NCBI GenBank assembly: GCA_963850195.1
Contig: CAWKKD010000004.1
Span: forward strand, 558,001-622,000
Reading direction: 5' to 3'
Source: Actinoallomurus sp963850195
GTDB taxonomy: Bacteria > Actinomycetota > Actinomycetes > Streptosporangiales > Streptosporangiaceae
DNA: 64,000 nucleotides
Both the position numbers and the translations under genes were made by a program. Under the pieces are notes generated by a model. That model had not been told where the DNA came from, ran no database searches, and was given only the letters and a program-made list of their open reading frames with translations. Shown here piece after piece: positions 16,799 to 34,732 of this stretch; position 1 is the first letter of the stretch; every line of letters starts with the position of its first letter.

Positions 16799-17071
16799 GT
16801 GAACCAGGCCGCGTCGGCGAGCGTCACCTTGATGAAAGGTGGTGCCGAAATCGACCCCATCGACGTCGTCAGCGCTCGGCTGTACGCCCGGTTTCCCGGC
16901 GAAACCGCGAACGTGGCCCGGCAGATCGATCTCGCGATCGCATGCGCCGAGTATCTGAGGGTCACCCTGACCCCCGAACTCCTGGAAACACTCGTCACCG
17001 ACGGTCTGCGCAGCAGACCCGGCGCGGCCCGCACCTCACCGGCGGTTCCGCTCCTGTGCAACGGCCGGTGA
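16799..17071 (+). CDS. Small helical protein, possible three-helix-bundle dimerisation domain
   Basis: Ninety codons from GTG 16799. The core (VSARLYARFPGETANVARQI, then LLETLVTDGLRSR) resembles short actinobacterial proteins whose pattern is 'L..RFP......V...V' followed by a final helix. No enzymatic motif is visible. No good ribosome site was found, and ATG 16832 is an alternative. It lies between the hydrolase and the convergent kinase gene. This could be a real small gene or a chance frame. Confidence 0.35.
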   Translation: MNQAASASVTLMKGGAEIDPIDVVSARLYARFPGETANVARQIDLAIACAEYLRVTLTPELLETLVTDGLRSRPGAARTSPAVPLLCNGR

Positions 17072-17083
17072 GGCCAGGCGGGG

Positions 17084-18886
17084 CTACCGGGGCAGCTCCG
17101 CGACGATCCACGGATCGAGCAGGTCCCGTACCTCGGTGTACGGCAGCGTGACCGCGAAGAACACGCAGTCGCTGCCCACGTGCGACCACATGACGTCCAT
17201 CCCCTTCGGGGTGAAGAACGGGGTGATGCGTGGCGGTTGCGGACCGACCACGAATGGTTCGCTCGGGTAGAAGTCGGCGCGGCGCAGCGGTTCCAAGGCG
17301 CACCGCTGCTGGGTCAGGCGGTCGGTGGTGTTGTGGGCCGTCACCCGTTTCATCAGCGTCGCGAACCCGGCCGGGGTGAGCGTCTCGGGACGGAACACGT
17401 CGTCGGCCGTCAACGCCTTCCCCGTGCTCAGGTCGACGTTGGCGACGATCCGTGGCAGTTCGTAGTCGAGCGGGAAGCAGGTCTTTTTCGGCAGCTCGTA
17501 GCGGACCGACACGAGCTTCGGGCCGCGGAGGCCGACCTCGGGCCGCGCGCTCAGAACGGTCGGGCTGGTGCAGGGCGGGTTGGCGCGCGCGGTCTGGGCC
17601 TTCAGCTGGGCCATCGCCCAGCCGAACGGGCCGAACAGGGAGTCGTTGACCTTCCGCGCCAAGGCGGCGTTCCGTACGCCGGTGACCCGCGCGTAGTGCG
17701 AGTTCCGCAGGTCGAGGCCCGCGACCGGCCGGGTGTAGGAGGCCAGCTCGACCCGTACGACGGCCGCCGGCTTCTTCGGCGCGTGGTGGCGTGAGACGAC
17801 GACCGCGGCGACGGTCGCCGAGCCCACGACCACCGCGCCGGTGGCGACGGCGGCCGTCTTGACCGCGGTGTTCGCGCCGAGGATCTTCGTGAGCGCGCCA
17901 CGCCCGGTCGCCGCGGCGGCCTTGCCCGCGGCGGCACCGCCGCATGCCGGCGCGGCACCACCCGCGTGGCCCGCCGCGGCACCGCCCGCAGCGGCGGCGC
18001 CGCCCGGGGCCGTGTGGGAGACCAGCAGCGCCAGCGGGAACAGCGCGGCGAGACCCGCCGCCGTCTCGGCCAGCCGACGCCGGCCGTTCGACTCCCAGGC
18101 CGGCCCGTACGCCTCGGTGGCCGCCGACTCCAGCTCGGCGGCGAACTCCAGCGCGCCCGCCGGGCGGCCCTGCGGGTCCTTGGCCAGCCCGCGGTCGATC
18201 AGCGCGCGGACCTGCTCCGGCGCCTCCTCCACGGGGATCGGCGCGGTCGTGTGCTGCGCGCGGTACGCGTCCGACGTGGTCGCCCGGTACGGCGTGCGGC
18301 CCGTGACGCACTCGAAGAACACGCAGGTGGCGGCGTACACGTCGGTCGACGGTGAGGCGGGCGAACCGGCCCACTGCTCCGGTGACATGTACGCCGGGGT
18401 GCCGATGACCTGCCCCGACGCACCGGAACGCAGCGCGATGCCGAAGTCGATCAGCTTGCTCCGCCCGTCGCCGTCGACCATGACGTTGGCGGGCTTGTAG
18501 TCACGGTGCACGACGCCCGCCCGGTGCGCCGTGCCCAGGCCCAGCAGCGAGCCCTTCAGCACCGCCAGCGCGGCCTCCGGCTCCAGGCTGCCGTGCTCCT
18601 TGAGCAGCTCACGGAGCGAGACCCCGTCGATCGCCTCCATCACGATCGCGGAGCCGCGCGGCCCGTCGGCGTACTCGTAGAGCCGCACCACGTACGGGTC
18701 GTCGAGGCCGTGCAGGATCGCGGCCTCCGCGCGGAACTCGGCGCGGAACGCCGCATCCGTCACGGTCAGGTACTTGATCGCGACGGGCGTGCCCGAGCCT
18801 TCGTGCCTGGCGAGCACGACGCGGCCGAAGCCGCCCCGTCCCAGCTCTCGGAGGGGGGTGTATCCGGTGAGTGACCATTCGTCCAC
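17084..18886 (-). CDS. Transmembrane Ser/Thr protein kinase with an extracellular DUF3298/RsiV-like domain
   Basis: A 600-residue PknB-type kinase. P-loop GRGGFG (16-21), ATP-anchoring Lys38 (VAIKYL), catalytic loop HRDYKPAN with Asp129, DFG at 147-149 and PAYMSPEQW activation segment. Tyr replaces the usual Leu in HRDLKPxN. After the kinase come a hydrophobic stretch near 290, a low-complexity Ala/Gly segment (about 295-345), a membrane helix (about 355-380) and a roughly 220-residue outer domain. In that domain, LSTGKALTADDVFRPE and FTPKGMDVMW resemble DUF3298/RsiV-type sensor domains, which bind cell-wall ligands. It starts at GTG 18886. It probably senses an envelope signal and phosphorylates cytoplasmic targets. 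Confidence 0.85.
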   Translation of the reverse strand: MDEWSLTGYTPLRELGRGGFGRVVLARHEGSGTPVAIKYLTVTDAAFRAEFRAEAAILHGLDDPYVVRLYEYADGPRGSAIVMEAIDGVSLRELLKEHGSLEPEAALAVLKGSLLGLGTAHRAGVVHRDYKPANVMVDGDGRSKLIDFGIALRSGASGQVIGTPAYMSPEQWAGSPASPSTDVYAATCVFFECVTGRTPYRATTSDAYRAQHTTAPIPVEEAPEQVRALIDRGLAKDPQGRPAGALEFAAELESAATEAYGPAWESNGRRRLAETAAGLAALFPLALLVSHTAPGGAAAAGGAAAGHAGGAAPACGGAAAGKAAAATGRGALTKILGANTAVKTAAVATGAVVVGSATVAAVVVSRHHAPKKPAAVVRVELASYTRPVAGLDLRNSHYARVTGVRNAALARKVNDSLFGPFGWAMAQLKAQTARANPPCTSPTVLSARPEVGLRGPKLVSVRYELPKKTCFPLDYELPRIVANVDLSTGKALTADDVFRPETLTPAGFATLMKRVTAHNTTDRLTQQRCALEPLRRADFYPSEPFVVGPQPPRITPFFTPKGMDVMWSHVGSDCVFFAVTLPYTEVRDLLDPWIVAELPR

Positions 18887-18944
18887 GCATTGATCTTGCT
18901 CTACGCATATGCCGCACCGCCACCTGAATGCCGGATCTGGCCCG

Positions 18945-20366
18945 TCAGGGACGGAGCAGGGCCTGCCGCGGCAGCCCGGCGGGCGTGCTCGCCGAGCGGA
19001 CGGCGGGAGCCGTCGAGGGCAGGCCGGCCCAGCGGCGCAGGGTCGCGGTGATCTCGGCCTGCCGGTCCGCGTCGAGCCGGGCGATGGTGGTCAGGTGGTC
19101 GCCGTCCGGCTGGACGTAGACGGCCGAGTCGCGGCTGCCGGGGCCGAGCCGGAACGGGGTCGCGCCGTACGGGTCGACGCCGCCGTACGTGAAGATCAGG
19201 TGGTCGCCGTGGGTGCGGACCCAGGTGTCGACGTCCGGCATGACCGCCGGGTCGAACCGCATCGGGATCTGGCGCGGCATGTACTGGCGGGCGCTCTCCG
19301 CGTACGGGTAGCGCAGCAGCGACGCCAGGTGGCTCTGCGGCTCCACCGGATAGTCGAGCTCGGTGCCGGCCTGGTAGTAGTACGGCAGGTACGGCTCAAG
19401 GCCCTGGTCGGAGTCGGCGAGCATCGCGCCCGGGGCACCGCCGATGTTGTCGAAGAAGTCGTACAGGTCTGCCACCGGCGCACCGGCCGGCGGGATCGTG
19501 TCGCACCCGATGCCCGGCTCGTCGTCGTAGTACTGCCAGTACAGGAACGGCGAGTCGACGATGTCGAACTCGAAGGCCTTGTCCAGCGACCCGACGTCCT
19601 GGGTGAACGTCGAAGCGGACTCGTCGGCCGCGGCCGACATCAGCGTCTCCATGCCGGTCCGCTGCCGCAGCGCCTCGATCTGCGCCCGCCGCAGGTCGTC
19701 CCTGCACTGCGAGGTGCCGACCTTGTTCTCGATGAAGTCGGCGTACGCGTCGCCGTGGTGGGTGATGTCGTTCGGCGAGCTGTACGCGAGCGTGCCGGCG
19801 TAGTCGCCTGGATAGAAGCGGTCGTGGAAGACGGCGGTCATGCCGCCCTTGCTGATCCCGGTCGCCAGCCACCGCGCGGGGTAGAGCGACCTGAAGGTCT
19901 CGACGATCCGGTGCTCGTCGGTGGCCTCCTGCCAGATGCTCAGGTCGTTCCAGGTGGTGGGCTGGGGTACCGATCCGTCGAAGAACCGGTGCTCGATGTC
20001 GATCTGGTTGCCGCCGGTCAGCTTGGTCGGCTCGGTGACGTACTCGAAGCCGGCCAGGTCGTAGTTGAAGTAGCCGGAGGTGAATGCCACCATCGGCGCG
20101 GTGGTGTCCCGGTGCAGGAGGGTGAGCCGCTGCTCGAACGTGCCACGCTCGGGATGCCGGTGGTCGACCGGCTGCCGGTACTCCAGGAAGAACTGCCGGT
20201 ACCCGGCGGGCGGGTTCGCGGCCTCGGACAGGTACGTGACGTCCGGCAGGTGCTGGAGCCGGGTCACGATGTCGTCGGCCGCCCTCGGAGGGGCGGCCAG
20301 GGCCGTCCCGGAGGCCGCGAAGCCCAGCGACGCCACCAGCAGCGACACCATGAGGATCCAGCGCAC
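18945..20366 (-). CDS. Secreted S37-family tripeptidyl aminopeptidase (PS-10 type)
   Basis: A 473-residue exported serine peptidase resembling the Streptomyces prolyl tri/tetrapeptidyl aminopeptidases. Signal peptide: short basic start, hydrophobic WILMVSLLVASLGFAASG, ALAAPPRAADD. Catalytic residues: Ser in GISKGGMTAV, Asp in YGGVDPYGA, His in QPDGDHLTTI. The front part (QFFLEYRQPVDHRHPERGTF) is characteristic. I chose GTG 20366 because AGGAG precedes it by six bases and it gives a compact signal peptide; a longer in-frame ATG at 20393 would place that ribosome site inside the gene. The enzyme removes tripeptides from extracellular peptides. Confidence 0.85.
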   Translation of the reverse strand: MRWILMVSLLVASLGFAASGTALAAPPRAADDIVTRLQHLPDVTYLSEAANPPAGYRQFFLEYRQPVDHRHPERGTFEQRLTLLHRDTTAPMVAFTSGYFNYDLAGFEYVTEPTKLTGGNQIDIEHRFFDGSVPQPTTWNDLSIWQEATDEHRIVETFRSLYPARWLATGISKGGMTAVFHDRFYPGDYAGTLAYSSPNDITHHGDAYADFIENKVGTSQCRDDLRRAQIEALRQRTGMETLMSAAADESASTFTQDVGSLDKAFEFDIVDSPFLYWQYYDDEPGIGCDTIPPAGAPVADLYDFFDNIGGAPGAMLADSDQGLEPYLPYYYQAGTELDYPVEPQSHLASLLRYPYAESARQYMPRQIPMRFDPAVMPDVDTWVRTHGDHLIFTYGGVDPYGATPFRLGPGSRDSAVYVQPDGDHLTTIARLDADRQAEITATLRRWAGLPSTAPAVRSASTPAGLPRQALLRP

Positions 20367-20464
20367 GATCAGCTCCTCCCGCGGAAAGAGCATGATCGTA
20401 ACCGCGCGGCGGGGCCGGTGGCCTGGCCACTGTGGGCCGTACGGGAACGCCGGAATCCGGCCCG

Positions 20465-21901
20465 CTACCGGGGCACCACGTGCTCCCAGATGTCGCGCGA
20501 GCCGGGCAGCGGATAGGCCGCGTCGGACGGCGGGGTGTCCCAGATCCGGGTACGGCGTTGTTCGAGGTCGAAGCGCGGCCAGCCGGGGTCGCCGGTGATG
20601 GCGAACGACGTCCAGGCCGTACGGATCGCGTCGGACAGGGCCGCGAAGTCCGCGGGCGGCGGTGAGCCCAGCAGCCGGGCCGCCTGCAAGGTGTCGGCGT
20701 TGCCGAAGGTGAACGGCACGTCGATGCTGTGGCAGGCGCCGAGGACCGGGCTCGGCCAGGTGAAGTCGTAGAGCCAGGTACGTCCGCCGGCACGCGCGTG
20801 CGCCTCGGCGACCCACGTCGACGGCATGCGGAACAGCGCGTCGGACAGCATCACGGTGAACAGGTCGGCGTCGGTGGTGCCGGGGTGTGCGGCGCGGTAG
20901 GCGGCGGGCGCGTCCGTACCGAGCCCCACCGCCTTGGCCACGGCGGCGAGGTCGACGGCCGACAGGTCCGCGCCCATGGCGAACAGCCGGTACTCGTCAT
21001 GGGTGAACCCGCAGATCAGGTCCACGTCCCGGCCGGCGCCGCCCTGGATCGGCTCCCAGGCCTGGCCGGTGACCAGGTCGGCGTCGATGACCGGCCCGAA
21101 CGCGGTGATGCCCGAGCGGGACCGTCTCAGCGGCGCGTCCTGGATCTTCAGGATCTCCTCGGGCGGCAGTCCGGCGAACCCCTCGAGGGTGGCCGGCACC
21201 CCCGCTTCGTCGGCCAGGATCCCGGTGACCTTCTCGGCCTCCTCGGGGGTGCGGTGCCCGTTCGGGACGCTCTGCGCGATCGCCCGGCGGAAGAGCCCAC
21301 GGGCCGGCGGCGCGGCGAGGAGGATGGCGACCGAGCCCGCGCCCGCGGACTCCCCGAAGACGGTCACGTTGCCGGGGTCTCCGCCGAAGGCCGCGACGTC
21401 GCGTTGTACCCATTCCAGCGCGGCGAGCTGGTCGCGCAGCCCGCGGTTCTCCGGGACGCCGGGCACGTGCCCGAAGCCCTCGAAGCCGACGCGGTAGTTG
21501 AGCGTGACCACCACGACCCCGGCGGCGGCCAGCTTGGTGGCGTCGTAGCCGGGCAGCCCGGACCAGCCCGCCCTCCAGGCCCCGCCGTAGATCCACACCA
21601 TCACCGGGAGCCCGGCGGCGCCGGGGTCGGGGGTCCAGACGTTCACGGTCAGGCAGTCCAGGCCGTCGCCGGGCCGCCAGAGGGTGGGCAACCCGGGCGC
21701 GGTCGGGAGCTGCGGTGGCGCCGAACCGAACTCGACGGCGTCCCTGACCCCGTCCCAGGGCTGCGGCGGCGCGGGCGGCTGGAAGCGCAGCGGCCCGTCC
21801 GGCGCGGCGGCGTACGGGATGCCGCGGAAGGACACGACGCCGTCACCGGCGACCCCTCCGACCATCCCCGACGAGGTCCTGACCACCGGCATCGACTCCA
21901 T
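20465..21901 (-). CDS. Carboxylesterase type B
   Basis: A 478-residue cytoplasmic carboxylesterase. Diagnostic features: FRGIPYAAAP near residue 25, DCLTVNVWTPD, oxyanion-hole YGGAW, and nucleophile Ser in VTVFGESAGAGS. Glu in FTHDE and His in GACHSIDVP complete the likely triad. These enzymes hydrolyse simple or aryl carboxylic esters. The start could be 21901 or the second ATG at 21892, which is preceded by GGAG. It diverges from the MbtH gene. Its position beside the NRPS locus may be chance, or it may tailor an ester of the product. Confidence 0.9.
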   Translation of the reverse strand: MESMPVVRTSSGMVGGVAGDGVVSFRGIPYAAAPDGPLRFQPPAPPQPWDGVRDAVEFGSAPPQLPTAPGLPTLWRPGDGLDCLTVNVWTPDPGAAGLPVMVWIYGGAWRAGWSGLPGYDATKLAAAGVVVVTLNYRVGFEGFGHVPGVPENRGLRDQLAALEWVQRDVAAFGGDPGNVTVFGESAGAGSVAILLAAPPARGLFRRAIAQSVPNGHRTPEEAEKVTGILADEAGVPATLEGFAGLPPEEILKIQDAPLRRSRSGITAFGPVIDADLVTGQAWEPIQGGAGRDVDLICGFTHDEYRLFAMGADLSAVDLAAVAKAVGLGTDAPAAYRAAHPGTTDADLFTVMLSDALFRMPSTWVAEAHARAGGRTWLYDFTWPSPVLGACHSIDVPFTFGNADTLQAARLLGSPPPADFAALSDAIRTAWTSFAITGDPGWPRFDLEQRRTRIWDTPPSDAAYPLPGSRDIWEHVVPR

Positions 21902-22002
21902 CCCAGGACTCTAGGGGGTGTCCACCGCCTGGCGACACGGCGGCCGCTGGATGATCGAGATCTAGGATGAGCGTCGGCGTTACGGCGGGTGAGGAGACGG
22001 TG

Positions 22003-22188
22003 ATGGACGGCGAGGACCAGGACTACACGGTCGTGATCAACGGCGAGGAGCAGTACTCGATCTGGGCCGTCGGCGTGGAGCTGCCCGACGGCTGGCGGGA
22101 GGTCGGCGTCCGCGGCCCGAAGGCGCACTGCCTCGAGCGCATCGACGAGCTGTGGACCGACATGTGCCCCCGAAGCCTGCGCCGGTAG
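22003..22188 (+). CDS. MbtH-like NRPS adenylation-domain chaperone
   Basis: A 61-residue MbtH protein, the standard small partner that stabilises NRPS adenylation domains. It keeps the three invariant Trp residues (SIWAV, PDGW, LWTDM), the NGEEQYSIW strand and the final WTDMCPRSL. The usual Pro after the first Trp is Ala here, and the usual Arg of TDMRP is Cys. ATG 22003 is preferred because GAGGAG precedes it; ATG 21967 would add twelve residues. It is followed 26 bp later by the free condensation domain, and probably serves the NRPS genes that run in from the other side. Confidence 0.92.
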   Translation: MDGEDQDYTVVINGEEQYSIWAVGVELPDGWREVGVRGPKAHCLERIDELWTDMCPRSLRR

Positions 22189-22214
22189 CCGGCGCCCCGG
22201 ATCCAGGAAAGACC

Positions 22215-23492
22215 GTGCGGACCACCCCCCTGTCCACGTTCCAGACCGACTACTGGCAGCGCGACCGCGCGCGGCCGGGGGCGTCGGCGATCATCCTTCG
22301 CGCCTTCGACGTCGACGGGCCCGTCGACTTGGCCGACCTGCGGCGGCGGCTCGCCGAGGTGGCCGGGCGCCACGACTCGCTGCGGACCCGGTTCGACGCG
22401 GTCGGCGGCGAGCCGCGGCAGGTGGTCGAGGACCACGTGCCGGTCGAGCTCCGGGTGGCGGACCTGACCGCGCTGCCCCCGGGCGAGCAGGCCGAGGAGG
22501 TACGGCGGCGGGAGCGGGCCGAGCGCGCGGAACCGTTCGACCTGGGTACCGCGCCCCTGTGGCGGGTCACGCTGCTGCGGTGCGCGGAGGGCGCGCACGT
22601 CCTGCTGGTCGCCGTCCACCACATCGTCTGCGACGGGTGGTCGGTGTCGCTGCTCGCCGCCGAGCTGTGCGGCGGCACGCCGGCCACCTCGCGGTACGCC
22701 GACTTCGTGGCCTGGGAACGCGCCGAGACGGCGGACCGCCTGCCGGCCGCGGCGGCGTACTGGAAGCCGCGGCTGGAGCCCCTCCCCGCGCCGCTCGCGC
22801 TGCCGGTCCATCGCCCCAGAGGCGCGGTGCGCGCCTACCGCGGTGAGCGGGTCGCCTTCGCCTGGCCGCTCGCCGACCGGCTGAGGGAGGTCGCGCGCGC
22901 CAAGCGGGCGAGCCCGTTCATGGTGCTGCTCACCGCGTTCGCGTCCGCCCTGCACGCGGTGACCGGTGACCGGGACCTCGCGGTCGCGTCGCTGTTCGCC
23001 GGGCGGGACCGGGCGGAGTTCGAGACGATGATCGGCCTGCTCGCGCGTACGACGGTCTTCCGCCTCGACCTGTCCGGCGAGCCGTCGCGAGACGAGCTGC
23101 TGTCCCGCGTACGCGGCGCGGTGTTCGACGCCCACGAGCACGCCGGCGTACCGCTGCGCACCGTGGCCCAGGAGATCTTCGGCGAGCCGGAGGCCGGGCG
23201 GACGCTCACGCGGCTGTGGGACGTGTGGTTCAACCTGCTGCCCGCCCCCGCCGAGATCGCCGGCCTGCCCGGGGCCCGCGTCCTGCCGCGCGCCCCGGCG
23301 TCCGACCTCGCCGTCGAGAAGGACGAGCGCGACTGGGAGGGCGAGAACGTCACGGTCACCATCACCGACCTGCGGCCGGACCTGCGCGGCCACCTCGACG
23401 TCAACGCCCTGCTGATCTCGCGTGAGACCGCGGAGTCGCTGGTCGCGGCGTTCCGCCGGGCGCTGGACGACCTGCTCGACGCCGCGCCCTGA
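22215..23492 (+). CDS. Free-standing NRPS condensation domain
   Basis: A 425-residue single condensation domain. It has an intact HHIVCDGWS active site (His135, His136, Asp140), an N-terminal start TPLSTFQTDYWQRDRARPG and the later ASLFAGRDRAEFETMIGLLA latch region. GTG 22215 follows AGGAAA. Free C domains act in trans: they join an acyl or aminoacyl group to a carrier-bound amine or hydroxyl, or release a product. Here it could link the acid loaded on the A-PCP protein to the main NRPS, or esterify a serine. Its stop lies 3 bp from the stop of the convergent A-PCP gene. It is co-transcribed with MbtH. Confidence 0.88.
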   Translation: MRTTPLSTFQTDYWQRDRARPGASAIILRAFDVDGPVDLADLRRRLAEVAGRHDSLRTRFDAVGGEPRQVVEDHVPVELRVADLTALPPGEQAEEVRRRERAERAEPFDLGTAPLWRVTLLRCAEGAHVLLVAVHHIVCDGWSVSLLAAELCGGTPATSRYADFVAWERAETADRLPAAAAYWKPRLEPLPAPLALPVHRPRGAVRAYRGERVAFAWPLADRLREVARAKRASPFMVLLTAFASALHAVTGDRDLAVASLFAGRDRAEFETMIGLLARTTVFRLDLSGEPSRDELLSRVRGAVFDAHEHAGVPLRTVAQEIFGEPEAGRTLTRLWDVWFNLLPAPAEIAGLPGARVLPRAPASDLAVEKDERDWEGENVTVTITDLRPDLRGHLDVNALLISRETAESLVAAFRRALDDLLDAAP

Positions 23493-23495
23493 CGG

Positions 23496-25255
23496 TCAGC
23501 GGCGGCGGCGCGCGATCGGCGTCCGTACGCCGGTGGCGCCGTCCCGACGTATTCCGGCGACGGCCTCCGCCTGGGCGGCGACCGTCGGCGTGGTGAGCAG
23601 CACGCTGCGCGGCAGCGCCACGCCGAGCGCGGCCGAGGCCAGGTCGGCGATCCGGAACGCCGCCAGCGAGTGCCCGCCGGCCGCGATGAAGTCGTCCTCG
23701 ACGCCGAGGTCGTAGCGGCCGAGCACGTCGCACCACACGCGCAGCAGGACCCGCTCGTCCTCGGTACGCGGCGCCGCCCCGGTACGGCCGTCGCCGAGCC
23801 CCGCACCGAGCGCGGCCCGTACCTCCGAGCGGATCACCTTGCCCAGGTGGTTGCGCGGCAGGCTCGCGGCCGAGGCGATCACGGCGGGCACCTTGTAGTC
23901 CGCGAGCCGCGACCGCACCCAGCCGCGGATCTCCTCGGCGGGCACCGGCCGACGGGTGACCAGCATCGCGCCGACCATGGTGCCGAGGACCGGGTGGGCG
24001 ACGCCCGCGACGGCCGCCTCGGCGACCGCCGGATGGTCGGCGAGGGCGTTCTCCACCTCCAGGCAGGAGACATTGGTGCCGCCGGTGACGATCAGGTCGA
24101 CGCGACGGTCGACCAGGTAGAGGTAGCCGCCCTCGTCGAGGTAGCCGAGGTCGCCGGTACGCACCCGGCCGTCGTCGAAGACCGCGCTGGTCTCCTCGAG
24201 GTACGCGCGGCTCGGCACACCGGAGGTGGACAGCACGATCTCGCCGGTCTCGCCGGGCGGGCACGTCCCGCCGTCCGCGTCGACGATCTCGACCCGGCGG
24301 CCGGTGAGCGGGCGGCCGAGCGACCCGGGCCGTGCCGGGTCGTAGTCCATCGCGGTCATGGCCGGCCACGCCTCGGTGGAGCTGTAGCAGTTGGTGATGG
24401 TCGCGGACGGCGCGAGGCGGTCCACGGCGGCCAGCAGCGGCGGCATGGCCGGCGCCGCGGTCAGTACGACGCTGCGCAGCGAGGACAGGTCCCTGCCCTT
24501 CGCCGCGCCCGACTCGACCAGCCACGAGGCCATCGCGGGGACCAGCAGCGTGTGGTCGGCCCGGTGGCGTTCGACGAGGTCGCAGTAGCGCGACGGCTCG
24601 AAGCCCGCCATCAGCACGGCGGTGTGCGGGTCCTGCAGCGGGTGCAGCATCGTCACCTGGCCCGAGTTGCTCGCGACGGGCGTCGCGTGCACGAAGTGGC
24701 GGCCAGGCTCGTGCGGCGAGCCCGAGCCCGGTGACCAGCCGGCGAGCACGTTGCGGTGGCTGGCCGCGACGAGCTTGGGCGTACCCGTCGTCCCGGCCGT
24801 GTACAGCAGCTGGGCGAGGTCGTCGGGGCCGCATTCCGGCACGATGTCGCCGGGGTCGCCGGTGAGCTCGGTCAGGCGCGCCGACCAGCCCGGCAGGTCG
24901 GGGCCGGCCACTCCCCCGCCGAGCAGTACGGCCACGCACCCCGCACGGCGCGCCGCGGCGGACAGCTCCGGCGCCGCCAGGCGCGCGGACAGCGGCAGGG
25001 CGGTCGCGCCCGCCCGCAGGACCCCGAAGTAGGCGACCGCGAAGTCGATCCAGTCCGCGTTGTGCACGACCAGCGCCACGCGGTCGCGCGGCGCGACGCC
25101 GCGGGCCCGCAGGGCGCGCGCGACACCGTTGGCCCTGGCGTGCCACGCGTGGAACGTCAGGCCGGGCCCGTCGTCGAGGATCAGGGCCGTGCCGCCGGGC
25201 GCGGCGGCGGCCCGTTCGGACAGCATGTGGGGCACCAGCACGTCGGCCACGGCAC

Positions 25256-25259
<4 letters not shown>
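23496..25259 (-). CDS. Acyl/aryl-acid adenylating enzyme fused to a carrier protein (A-PCP)
   Basis: A 587-residue two-domain protein. The adenylation part has YTAGTTGTPKLV (A3), YSSTEAWPAM (A5), RTGDLGYLDEGGYLYLVDR (A7) and a catalytic Lys in LPRNHLGKVIR (A10). The A4 region reads VASNSGQVT and lacks the Asp that binds an amino group, so the substrate is probably a carboxylic acid, not an amino acid. It does not look like the 2,3-dihydroxybenzoate (EntE) type. The carrier domain has GGHSL with Ser531 for phosphopantetheine. GTG 25259 overlaps the stop of the large NRPS gene (GTGA), so translation is coupled. It is the likely starter-loading unit. Confidence 0.85.
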
Positions 25260-34728
<9,469 letters not shown>

Positions 34729-34732
<4 letters not shown>

